From Excoecaria cochinchinensis (Eukaryota > Streptophyta > Magnoliopsida > Malpighiales > Euphorbiaceae), in NCBI GenBank assembly GCA_947683425.1, contig CANTUQ010000031.1, forward strand, positions 2,429,001 through 2,493,000: a stretch of 64,000 nt of DNA. Reading direction: 5' to 3'. The notes beneath the pieces were generated by a model. The model was not told the origin of the DNA, did not search any database, and saw nothing but the letters and a program-made list of their open reading frames with translations. Made by a program: the position numbers and the translations under genes. Positions 12,399-23,800 of this stretch are shown piece by piece. Position 1 is the stretch's first letter, and every line of letters begins with the position of its first letter.

Positions 12399-12734
12399 AT
12401 GGTGTACACATACTTAGCTCCGAGAGTCATGATGAGTGACATTGCAAAGGAAATTGTCAGTAAAAAATGGGATGATCTGTACAACAGTCGAATTGGGAAT
12501 GGCATAACAATGTTTGATCATATTGTTGCAATAAATAAAAAATTACAAGAAATTATAATGAGAGAATATCCCATGATGGAAGCAAAGATGGTGGAAGTGC
12601 TTTGTATGACAGTACAAATAATTTATTTGAAGTCAATAATGAAAATTCGGAATAGTGAGCATGTAACAAAATATGATGAATTACTTATTATATTTGAAAA
12701 AGATGTATTAAAAATTAGCGGAGAAAATTTTTAA
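12399..12734 (+). CDS. Unrecognised 111-residue ORF in transposon-like block
   Basis: Open frame of 111 residues in a very AT-rich region, mixed in composition (KEIVSKKWDDLYN near the start, several Met-Met pairs). I do not recognise a family. It lies 312 bases before the MuDR-like ORF on the same strand, so it may be another exon or fragment of the same element. An unrelated chance ORF is also possible. Confidence 0.3.
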   Translation: MVYTYLAPRVMMSDIAKEIVSKKWDDLYNSRIGNGITMFDHIVAINKKLQEIIMREYPMMEAKMVEVLCMTVQIIYLKSIMKIRNSEHVTKYDELLIIFEKDVLKISGENF

Positions 12735-13046
12735 AAAATTAGTGATACAATGCCAGTTAAGTAAAGAATTTATTGTAAGTGGTACAATTACAATAAATGG
12801 CCTAAATATTATTTTCATTATAGTATATTTTAAAAAATTTTGGGCTTGTGTCAATTAAATGTAAACAAATTTTGTACCAATATTGTTTTACTGATTATAA
12901 ATTCGAAAATGTTATTATCTGTGGTATAGTTGTTTTAGAATTCAAATGGAATAAATTATTAATTAGAAATAATTTTTAGTTGCTATATAACTATGAAATA
13001 AGTATCAATTAAAAATAATGTAATTGTATTATGACATACAGATAAT

Positions 13047-13664
13047 TTGAAGATGGTAGCATATACTGACTTTTACTTGCATACTGGTGGACAAATAAGT
13101 TACGGGATTGCAGGTTTTCAATATAATATATCGGGTGCAAATGCCATTACCAGGAGACTTAGACTTAGAAATAAGCCAACTCTTCCTAAATTGATACATA
13201 AAATTCACGTTAAGTTGAGTTTAAGTATTAACGACATGATTTCAAGAATTTTATACAAAAGTCCCATGTACAATAGAGGATCGTTATTTTGGACGTCGGT
13301 TGATTTAATAGATGACAGTGGCATAGATATGATTTATAAAAAATTAAGAGAAATTGATAATTATACGATTGTGGAATTAATTATTATAGTGGCCGAAGGG
13401 AGTCTTGGAGGTAATATGGCTATATATGGAACCGGTGATCAGGACAGAAATGATGCTTCGCAGATGGAAAATATTGAGGCAGGGCAACAATTATTTGTAA
13501 ATGATATTGGTCCAAGTCAGATCAGGCATTCTGTAGGTGTAAAAGATAATGAAATTTGCCTTGGAGCAAATATTTTTCAGATTATTGGAGGTGAAGTACA
13601 AAATGCTGGCCACAATAAAAAAAACATGTCACAATCGTGCAGGATTATCCAATCAAGAATTTAA
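13047..13664 (+). pseudogene. MuDR/MULE transposase N-terminus-like ORF
   Basis: 205 residues. The middle part (I..RILYKSPMY, then DLIDDSGIDMIYKKLREI and IVELIII) follows the pattern of the N-terminal region of MULE transposases (R-PM...F....DD..V..M.......ELYV). The catalytic DDE core and the SWIM zinc finger are absent; the ORF ends 122 bases before the LTR element at 13787. Family assignment is from pattern only. Codon use is AT-rich like its surroundings. Confidence 0.45.
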
Positions 13665-13786
13665 TTTAAATGTTTAATACATGTACACATATTAATGTTT
13701 ATATATATCCTATTTGTTAAATAAGATATGCGATGTTGATGAACAATTAATAATTTTTATTTTATTATAACAATTTTTGACATAAC

Positions 13787-14930
13787 TGTAGACACCGGGT
13801 CCCGAAGCAGTGCAAGATTAGGATTATCCAATGATGAAAATGATGCTTGTTCACAGGAAAAAAGGTTAGAACTGATGATTCCCTTATTGAAAATCCTTCT
13901 TTTTAAATAAAAAAGTTTTTTTTTAAAAAATAAAATTTTATCTTCTAGGGTTTTCGGTGGCCTGTGTGGCGCGTGCGAGGCGCAGTGCCTGAGTGCGGGC
14001 GCGCGAGGCATAGCGCTTGCATGTGGCCTCGCGTGCGGCCTCCAGCTCGCACGTCGACATGTGGCCTCCAGCTGCGAGGCCGCACCTCGCGTGCGACCTC
14101 CAGCGCGAGGCCGCACCTCACGTGCGACTTGTGTCCTTCCTGTCCCTTTTCCACTTGTGAAAGATTTTGAAGACCCTTTTTTTCAGTTTTCAGGGATTTT
14201 TGGGGGAAGAGCAATGGAAAGGGGCTTTGTCCTTTCCTTTTTTAAGAGGAAAGGGAAAATAAAGAAGGGAAATTTCCATTTGACCAAAGCGAAACTTTTT
14301 TCAGATGAAAAAAAGAAGAGAGGGAGAGTATTCTTGAAAAAAAGAAAAAGAATCAAAACTTTTCTAAAAGTTCCTTTCTTCCTTTGATTTTCTTAAAACT
14401 CAGAAAAAAATATTTAGAGTTTGATTTTAGCTTGAGATAGGGAAATCCATTCCCTCACCTTGGCTTTATCATCAAACAATAAAATCAAAAAATAATCTGT
14501 TTTCGTTTGAGTTTTTTTGAGTTATTTTGAATCTATTTTAAACTTTGACAAGGGAGTCGGATCGAAACACTTTATTTCCAATATCATCAAATCTGAGAGT
14601 AAAGATTCTTGGATCTACCATTATTATCTAATTTCATTTTATTTATTTCATCTTATTTTTTTCTTATATCTGTGAACATGTGTTTTCGAGGTTTGTTCTC
14701 CTAATATGATTTTTCGATTTTTATTTCGTTTTTTGTATGAAAATGGGTAAATATATATGATTTGTGTGTGAAAAATCGAATTTATTGCCTATTTCTTTTG
14801 GTATGATTTTTGTGCTAATTCTTCCATTCTTTTCATGTTTAAATGTCACTATTTTCTATGGCATGTTTATTCATTGTCATCCTGTCTTCCTCTGTAATTT
14901 TATTAGCCCACTGTTGTCATTTGATATTGC

Positions 14931-14979
<49 letters not shown>

Positions 14980-16232
14980 TTGTTATCGTCATTATTATTA
15001 TATTTTTGCATGTTTAATTTCTAATCCCTTTTGCATGTGAGTTGTTTGTGTATTAAATTAATATACTCAATTTAACCCTTTTCATTTTCTACATGCATGT
15101 TGACTATGTTTTATATTTTTCTTACTCTTATGTTCATGTGCTTGATTTTGAAATTATTACTAACCTTTTATTTCTGTTTTTCTTGTTTGGGATTTAAAAT
15201 GTGACCTTGTTTGCATTGAGTGCCTTCGTGACCAAGTCGAAAGGTCACGACGTGTAGGAGGATATATCACTTGGGTGAGATTTTACCAACCCTTTATTTG
15301 TGTGATTGTCTTTGTTTTCAAATAAATTATTTTATTTTGTACGCGTGTCAGTTAAAAAAATCACAAAAATATTTTTATAATTAAATTGAGATTTTTATTA
15401 ATAAATTGGGACCAATATCCTCAATTTTAGCCAAAGAATGCAAAGTGTCATGAATCAAAACGAAACGTTAAAATTTTCTAAAAATTAGATCATTCATCCC
15501 GGTTATTTTCAAGCCAATAGTCAAAATAACTTTTCGATCCCTTTTTCAGTGAGCATGAAGAAACCAATGTTCCTAAACCGAATAAATATCCCGATTTATG
15601 TATGTCTCCTCTTTTAATTAATTTTGCTTGATTGTGTAACTTTATGTTTATATATATCTTGTGGGTCCTTGTAATTAAATATTTTTGGGGCAATTTTATT
15701 TAGCTTTTCTTTTCATTTGAGGGATTGTATTATGTCCCAATTTCTATTTTGTCTAACTTTTCTTTTGATTTGGGGATTGCATTTATCCCAATTTCTCCTT
15801 TGTAAATGGCGTGGCTTTGTGTGTTTACTGCTTTATTTACAGCTTTCATTTTATCGCTTTCTTGATACTTGAAATGTGCCTTTAATAAATTGCATTTATC
15901 ATGTGAGAAAAGAGATAAAATTTTCTTATCTAAAAACTCATTTATAACTTTACTTAAGGCATTAATAAGAGTGAAGTTCCGAATACTTTATCTAGTTTAA
16001 GACCTCCAAAATTACATGACCTTTCCCAATTTCTTGTAAATTGGGTGGCAACTCCAAAATACCTCAAAGGTGCCTAAAGGTTTCATGAGACTAGATAAAC
16101 TTACCCAATATTCTATTGGGTGGGGATTTCAAAATGTCTCATGTTACCTAAAATTAAATGACGCGAACTAATCCTTCGAGCCCAAAAAGCGGGCCTCATA
16201 ATGAGGACCTTCTTGGTTCGACCCGCGTCATA
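13787..16232 (+). repeat. 5' LTR of the non-autonomous element
   Basis: 2446 bp, beginning TGTAGACACCGGG and ending CGTCATA. It contains a GC-rich stretch (13960-14130), an (ATT)n run at about 14933-14981 and a pyrimidine-rich middle. Short open frames across it are chance ones. Confidence 0.9.
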
Positions 16233-16233
16233 G

Positions 16234-16251
16234 TGGCAACTCCACTGGGGA
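16234..16251 (+). other. Primer binding site, tRNA-Arg type
   Basis: TGGCAACTCCACTGGGGA starts two bases after the 5' LTR. The reverse complement corresponds to the ...CCCCAG.GGAGTCGCCA end of plant tRNA-Arg, with one change (GCAAC for GCGAC). Confidence 0.85.
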
Positions 16252-16540
16252 TTTTGAGACTTTGATATGAAAGTGTCTTGGTTAAAATATATAATTGAGT
16301 TTTTATAACCTAAAATTCTATCTCTTTTTGAAAATTGTATTGCATCATTTTAGAGCCTCAGAATTATGCTGGTTTGTACCCTTATTCTACCTCGGTGCAT
16401 TCCCAAAGCACGACTTTATGTTCACTCAATGTAGGGAAGTGTTAAGGATAATCACCAGCCCAAGCCTAATACCTTTTGGTATATCAAATAGAGACCCGAT
16501 CAGTCGTTATACTCATGATGAGCTAGACCCATTGGCAGGG

Positions 16541-17178
16541 ACACTACCACTCCACGGAGGGTTAGCACAATCACGACACTACCACTTCAAATCTCAGAAG
16601 GTTTTGCACGATGGTGACACGACCTTTCTACGGAAGGTTAGCACAACCACGACACTACCACTTCAAAAGGGTTAGCACGATGACGACACTACCACTCCAC
16701 GGAGGGTTAGTATGATCACGGCACTACCACTTCAAATCTCAGAAGGGTTAGCACGATGGTGGCACTACCATTCCACGGAGGGTTAGCACGACCACGGCAC
16801 TACCACTTCAACAAGGGTTAGCACGATGACGGCACTACCACTCACGGAGGGTTAGCACAATCACGGCACTACCACTTCAAATCTCAGAAGGGTTAGCACG
16901 ATGGCAGTACTACCATTTTACGGAAGGTTAGCACGACCACGGCACTGCCACTTCAATAAGGGTTAGCACGATGACGGCACTACCACTCCACGTAGGGTGA
17001 GCACGATCACGGAACTACTGCTTCAAGTCTCAGAAGGGTTAGTACGATGGCGGCACTACCATTTTACGGAAGGTTAGCATGACCACGGCACTACCACTTC
17101 AGAAGGGTTAGCATGATGACGGCACTACCACTTTACAGAGGGTTAAAACAATCACGACACTACCGCTTCAACAAAAGA
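16541..17178 (+). repeat. Higher-order tandem repeat, 145-146 bp period, about 4.4 copies
   Basis: Monomers of about 35-41 bases share GGTTAGCACGA..ACGGCACTACCA. Four monomer types follow one another in fixed order (one carries an extra AATCTCAG), giving a 145-146 bp unit starting at 16541, 16686, 16832, 16977 and 17122 (last one partial). It fills most of the internal region of the non-autonomous element. Confidence 0.9.
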
Positions 17179-17318
17179 CAACATGGCGACAACCACCCTA
17201 ACAATAATATCCAGTCTGAAAAGATGGCTGCCTCAGGTACGTGTCTTTTTTCTTCTTTTCTCTGAATTTTGGCTCACCTAGGTACCTAAGTTCTAAGTTC
17301 CCCAAAATTAGGGGCAAC

Positions 17319-18544
17319 TGTAGACACCGGGTCCTGAAATAGTCCAAGATCAGGATTACCCAATAATAAAAATGATGCTTGTTCACAGGGCAAAAGGTTA
17401 AAATTGATGATTCCCTTATCGAAAATCCTTCTGTTTAAATAAAAAAGTTTTTTTTTTAAAAAAATAAAATTTTATCTTCTAGGGTTTTCTGTGGCCTACC
17501 GTCGAGGTGGCCTGTGCGGCACGCACGAGGCATAATGCCTACATGCGGGCGCACGCAAGTCCTTGCACGTTGCAGCGCTAGGCTGCACATCGACGTGCGA
17601 TCTCTAGCTGCGAGGCCGCACCTCGCTTACGGCCTCGAGGCCTCACGTCGACGTGTGACCTCCAGCTGCGAGGCCGCATACGACCTCCAGCGTGAGGCCG
17701 CACCTCACGTGCGGCCACCCACTTGCGGGCAGTGTCCCTCCTGTCCCTTTTCCACCTGTGAAACCTAATTTTTCAGAGATTTTGAAGACCGTTTTTTCAG
17801 TTTTCAGGGATTTTTGGGGGAAGAGGAATGGAAATGGGGTTTTGTCCTTTCCTTTTTTGAGAGGAAAGGGAAAATAAAGAAGAGAAATTTCATTTGACCA
17901 ATCGGAAACTTTTTTCAGATAGAAAAAAAAAGAGAGGGAGAGTGTTCTTAAAAAAAAGAAAAAGAATCAAAACCTTTCTAAAAGTTCCTTTCTTCTTTTG
18001 AATTTCTTAAAACCCATAAAAAAATATTTGGAGTTCGAGTTTAGCTTGAGATAGGGAAATCCATTCCCTAACCTTGGCTTTATCACCAAACAACAAAATA
18101 AAAAAATCATTTGCTTTCGTTTGAGTTTTTTTGAGTTATTTCAAATCTATTTTAAACTTTGACAAGGGAGTCGGATCGAAACACCTTATTTCCAATATCA
18201 TCAAATCTGAGGGTAAAGATTCTTGGATCTACTATTATTATCTAATTTCATTTTATTTATTTCATCTTATTTTGTTCTTGTATCTGTGAACATGTGTTTT
18301 CGAGGTTTGTTCTCCTAATATGATTTTTCGATTTTTATTTCGATTTTGGTATAAAAATGGGTAAATATATATGATTTGGGTGTGAAAAATCGAATTTATT
18401 ACTTATTTCTTTCGGTATGATTTTTGTGCTAATTCTTCCATTCCTTTCATGTTTAAATGTCAATATTTTCTATGGCATGTTTATTTATTTTCATCCTGTT
18501 TGCCTTTATAATTTTATTAGCCCACTGTTGTCATTTGATATTGC

Positions 18545-18589
<45 letters not shown>

Positions 18590-18651
18590 CATCATCATCA
18601 TCATCATCATCATTATTATTATTATTGTCATTATTATTATTATTAATGTTG

Positions 18652-18686
<35 letters not shown>

Positions 18687-19964
18687 GTTGTTATTATTTT
18701 TTTATCGTCATTATTATTATATTTTTGCATGTCTAATTTCTAATCTCTTTTGCATGTGAGTTGTTTGTGTATTAAATTAATGTACTCAATTTAACCCTTT
18801 TCATTTCCTACATGCATGTTGACCATGTTTTATATTTCTTTTACTCTTATGTTTATGTGCTTGATTTTGGAATTATTACTAACTTTTTATTTCTGTTTTT
18901 CTTGTTTGGGGTTTAAAATGTGACCTTATTTGCATTGAGAGCCTTCGTGACAAAGTCGAAAGGTCACGACATGTAGGAGGATAAATCACTTAGGTGAGAC
19001 CTTACTAACCCTTTATTTGTGTGATTGTCTTTGTTTTCAAATAAAGTATTTTATTTTGTATGCGTGTCAGTTAAAAAAATCACAAAAATATTTTTACAAC
19101 TAAATTGAAATTTTTATTAATAAATTGGAACCAATATAGTCAATTCTAGCTAAGGAATGCAAAGTGTCATGAATCAAAATGAAGAGTTAAAACTTTCTAA
19201 AAATGGGATCACTCATCCTGGTTATTTTCAAGCCAATAGCCAAAATAACTTTTCGATCCCTTTTTAAGTGAGCATGAAGGAACCAATATTGTTAAACCAA
19301 ATAAATATCCCGACTTATACATGTCTCCTCTTTTAATTAATTTTGCTTGATTGTTTAACTTTATGTTTATATATACCTTGTGGGCCCTTGTAATTAAATA
19401 TTTTTGTAGCAATTTTATTTATCTTTTCTTTTCATTTGAGGGATTGTATTCTGTCTAAATTTCTATTTTGTCTAGCTTTTCTTTTCATTTGGGGGATTGT
19501 ATTTGTCCTAATTTCTCCTTTGTAAATGGCATGGCTTTGTGTGTTTGCTTCTTTATTTACCGCTTTCTTTACAGTTTTCATTTTATCGCTTTCTTGATAC
19601 TTGAAATACGCCTTTAATAAATTGTATTAATTGTGTGAGAAGAGAGATGGAATTTTCTAATCTAAAAACTCATTTATAACTTAACTTAAGGCACTAATAA
19701 GAGTGAAGTTCTGAACACTTTCTCTAGTTTAAGACCCCCGAGATTAGATGACCTTTCCCAATTTCTTGTAAATTGGGTGGCGATTCCAAAATACCTCAAA
19801 CGTGCCTAAAGGTTTTATGAGGTTAGATGAACTTCCCTAATATTCTATTGGGTGGGGATTTCAAAATGTCTCATGTTACCCAAGATCAAATGATGCGAAC
19901 TAATCCCTCGAGCTCTAAAAGTGGGCCTCATAATGAGGGCCTTCCCGGTTCGGCGCTCGTCATA
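17319..19964 (+). repeat. 3' LTR of the non-autonomous element
   Basis: 2646 bp. It is homologous to the 5' LTR throughout; most of the extra length is an expanded ATT/ATC/GTT microsatellite at about 18544-18712. It ends CGTCATA, followed by the ATAAC target duplication. Confidence 0.9.
18544..18712. repeat. (ATT)n/(ATC)n compound microsatellite
   Basis: Runs of ATT, then ATC, then ATT and GTT trinucleotides inside the 3' LTR. The equivalent place in the 5' LTR (about 14933-14981) has a shorter pure run. It generates spurious poly-Ile and poly-Leu frames. Confidence 0.9.
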
Positions 19965-20096
19965 ATAACATAGTTTGAAATTTTACAAATGTCTAAAATC
20001 ACGAAAGGAGTTATAGTTGAAGTCATCTTGTTCTGAAGGACCATGTGATTCATTGAAACTTGCATTGTGTAACGGTTGATTTGGAAAAACTTGATT

Positions 20097-20850
20097 TTAC
20101 ATCACATTTGTATCGGATAAAAGTTCATCCAAAAAATCATTTTGCTGAACGTTCTCACCCATTCTTCCATGTATATTGAATGGAGGAATTGTGCTGGTGT
20201 ACCATGCTTGATCAGGTTCCGAGACACTAACATTCAAATCCACGTTCAATCTTAATGGACTCGCTTGATATTCATAACATATGGATGGACCAACACCGGT
20301 ATCATAAAATGTAGGCTGACTCAATTCAGGCATTCTGAATGAACTTGAACTACCTTGATAATGAAATGGCTATGACATAGGTGACATAACATGGTTGACC
20401 CCTAATGGAATGGGAATAGACTCTACAGTTGTTCGTCTTTCAGCCATGCCTCTTCTGCTCCTTCTAGATTGACGAAAATCTTCATATGGTACGGTCATCG
20501 GTGGTATGTGTAAGGGACTCAGGACAGGCTACACAGATAGTCAACAGACGTTCTGTCAAATGCCCCAACAACACCTAAAATACCTTCGAATGCTAATCTA
20601 ACCTCGCCACCTAGATTTGATGATGCCATATCACTATGGTAGATACGTTCAGCAGCATCAGCTTGCATGCATTTAAGTCAAATAGTTATTATAAATAAAT
20701 ATTCATGTTCAATTTTAATATGTAATTCATACCGCTGCTCCTATTGATGCTCCAATAGGGGTTATCCACCGTCTCGTTCGCAATCGGTACCACTGCATGT
20801 ATTGCGACCTTACATGTAATGGTGCCATGTGTAACAACCCGAAATGTACC
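20097..20850 (-). pseudogene. Plant mobile domain (PMD-like) protein fragment
   Basis: Read leftward from 20850 the minus strand gives MAPLHVRSQYMQWYRLRTRR then WITP, a hallmark of the C-terminal end of the PMD ('aminotransferase-like, plant mobile domain') in transposon-borne and MAIL-type proteins. A possible intron (GTATGAAT donor) follows, then a frame containing AERIYHSDMASS, and after several stops a 78-residue open tail (20333-20097). The N-terminal part is missing: a solo LTR begins at 20830 within the first codons. PMD genes are often carried by Mutator-like elements, in keeping with the MuDR-like ORF at 13047. Confidence 0.6.
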
Positions 20851-23800
20851 CTAGAAGGATTTGTGCATATTGAGGATGAGTGGTGACCAAAGTTATGCAA
20901 GTTGTAGTGCTAGGTGTGTTGAATGGACAATTTGAAAATTAATATAAAAGTTTCGGCAAGTGCAACCAATTGTAAAATTGTGAAGTATGAAATTAGGACT
21001 TGATTGAAAGAATAAAAATAATTAAGTGGGCCAATGTGAAGGATTATTAAGTTATAAATATCAATGTATGAGGATATGAGAGTTAAGGGATTGAGAGAAA
21101 AATTTGACACAAATATCAAGATCGGACCAATGGCATGGTGACATGTGGCAAGGAGATGAGAAAAGGTATAAAAGAAGAGAGAGAAGGAAAGAGAGGGTAG
21201 AAATCTGCTATCCCCTCTCTCGTTCTCCTCGTTCTTCCCCTTCTTTTTCTTCTCCTTCTTGTTTCAATGCCATTTGCTCTCCCTTAGATCAAAGTCCAAG
21301 ATTTAGATGATGAAGTTTGTTAGTTCAAGTGATTTGAGTGAAGAGTTGTTAAGGAAAAGTAAGTTTTAAGTTTTGATTTCTCTTATTCCTATGATTAGCT
21401 TTTAACCTAGATTAATGCTTTATGTGTGTGTGTGTGATTAATGAGGTTTTTGGATGAGAAAGAGCTTGGATGAGTTTGGAAGCAACATAGAGCAGCCAAG
21501 AAAGCTATTAAAAGCATAGGAGATGAGGTTTAGGTTTTGTTTGTTTTGTATTGAATTGTTAAATTACTGTTTTTTATCTTTAGATTTTGAGATGAAAATG
21601 TGTAATAGAATGATTAATTGAAGTATGAATTGGTTAATTGCATTGACTTTTTGTTGAATTGTTGTAGAATTGAGTTTGAACATGGTGTGGGTATGTTAAT
21701 GATTGAAAATTCTGGGTTTGGAATTCTTGAGTTGATAATTGTTCATTTTGATGATTTAATTTCTGGAAATTAGAATAAAATATGGGTTTTATGTGGTATA
21801 AAGTGTATTGAATGTTGGATTTGAGTTATGTTGAAGTTTAGTGAGTCAATTGCATGTGGGTGGATTTTTGGTTATGAGAATTCTGCAGATTTTCAAAATA
21901 GGGAACTGGAAATCGACTCTGTCGCGAGTGCGATAGAGCCCGATGTCCCGAACTCCTGCAGAGTTGGACCTCTGTCGTGAGCGCGATAGAGAGCCCGGTT
22001 TCTCCGAGCGGATTGTTCACGCGAGCGCGATAGAGGCTAGTTTGCTCCTTTTCGCGTGAGCGCAAGAATGCCGTAAGCGCGGCAGAAGGCGAGCTTGGCC
22101 TCTGTCGTGACTGCGACAGTCCTCCTTGCCTTAAAAAGTTTTTGTTAAATTATTCTTTGTATGGTTTCTCACTTAAGTTATGCATTTATGATTTAAAATA
22201 TTAATTATTTTAAATGTTCCAAAGTGTGAGAAATAATTGAAATATGAGAATTTAATTTGCTATTATTATTTGTTAAATGTAAAAACATAAGGAAGTGTGA
22301 ACTTATATGTTAAATATAAATGCATGCCAGACACTTGATAGTAGGAATATGCTTAATGTGATTATGTGAACACATTTGTAATAATGGAAACTTTTAAGAC
22401 TTTACATTTTGACTAGTAAAATGAATATTGGTATCCTATGAAGTATAACTAACTATAAGGTTAATTAAGCAATTTAAGTAAGCGATGAGTACATATAATG
22501 TATTTGTGATTAAAAAACCATAAAGTGTTTTCTGTTTATGGTGTATGAGATAGGTGTGTGTAGGAAATTGCTTATGTTTTTGTATGAGAATGATGATATG
22601 AATCTATGGTATCTCTAGCTGGTACACTTTATGCTTATATATATGTTGCTTATGCATGTGTTCGTATCAACAACCACTGTGAGTGGCTGTTTATTATTTC
22701 TTTCTCCCCCACTAAGTGTTATTGCTTAGCACGGGTGTAACGACCGGTGGGTCCATTCCCGGAACATATCCCGTCGGGAGTCGGTTCACCACAGGAGTCG
22801 GTTCACCGCGCCGTACTCATGGTCTTTACACTTCCCCTTGTGCATTTTTGCCTTTCGTGGGATTTGAACCCAGGACCTAGGGAATAAGTCCTTAATTCAT
22901 AGAATCCCACTACTATTAAATGTAACACCCCCACCGTCGCCCCCGTTGGAAGGGTGCCGGCGGGCGCGCTACCCGACGCTTACTCACATACAAGCACACA
23001 TACGCTATGCGGAAGCATACATTCATACATAATCATACATGCGTAAACACGGGATAATTAAAAACCTACCTTGTGGGCAAAAACTGGTTATGCATTAACT
23101 CACACACATGCAGGCATTAAGCGGAAGCATAAGCACATGCCTATCCCCATTACCACAACTGCACCTACCGGAGCCGCTTCACATGCATTGCACCCCAAAT
23201 ATTACACATATAATCATTCAATAGTCAAGATCGCCTCCTTATGCATACGAATTCACATGCTAAACGATAATAGTTAATAGTACAAAATCACATTCGTATA
23301 TGCACTAATTATCCATAATAGTCCATAATTCAAGCTCGCATTCATATACATATTAATTCATATGCTTATAACATAACTGGTCAGATTCACATTCTCATAA
23401 GCATAACATAATGACTATATTCATGGCATTCGAAAAATCATGGTCACAGTCATACACGTCTTAATTCCCATACTTATATCCATAACTGATGGTATACAAA
23501 TGCATTCACAATATGATATACATATACAGATAATTAGGTTCAATTCACATGTTTGAATCACACTTAACCCATTTAGAGATTCATAATCACATTCGGATAC
23601 ATAACTGAGTCACATGTCAAAACTCATACTCATTCAGATATCACATTCTCTTGTTTATATCAGACAAAACAAACATAATACCTGCTGACTCAAAATAGTG
23701 GATAACGAGTAAACGCATAGCGTACCTTACGGGCACGAATCGAACGCATAGCGTACCTTACGGGTACGAATCGAAAACCATTTTATTTTATCACATTTAG

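Larger units (their letters stand above)
13787..19964 (+). mobile_element. Complete non-autonomous LTR retrotransposon (LARD-like, Tat-related)
   Basis: Two homologous LTRs (13787-16232 and 17319-19964) flank a 1.09 kb internal region. Target duplication ATAAC is seen at 13782-13786 and 19965-19969. LTRs run TGTAGACACCGGG to CGTCATA. The primer site at 16234 is complementary to the 3' end of plant tRNA-Arg, and a purine-rich AATTAGGGG precedes the second LTR. There is no gag or pol; the interior is a leader plus a tandem repeat. Leader and primer site match the Tat-like elements at 26257 and about 55966, so those or their relatives probably supply proteins in trans. The LTRs differ visibly (about one base in ten over the first 120), so the insertion is not recent. 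Confidence 0.9.

Noticed and set aside
14764..15040. Poly-Ile and poly-Leu frames
   Set aside because: Same cause: (ATT)n in the 5' LTR of the same element.
18417..18759. Overlapping poly-Ile, poly-Leu and poly-Ser open frames
   Set aside because: They arise from the ATT/ATC microsatellite in an LTR.
22862..22880. A tRNA gene suggested by GGGATTTGAACCC
   Set aside because: Only a T-arm-like word is present; no acceptor stem, anticodon arm or complete cloverleaf can be built around it.
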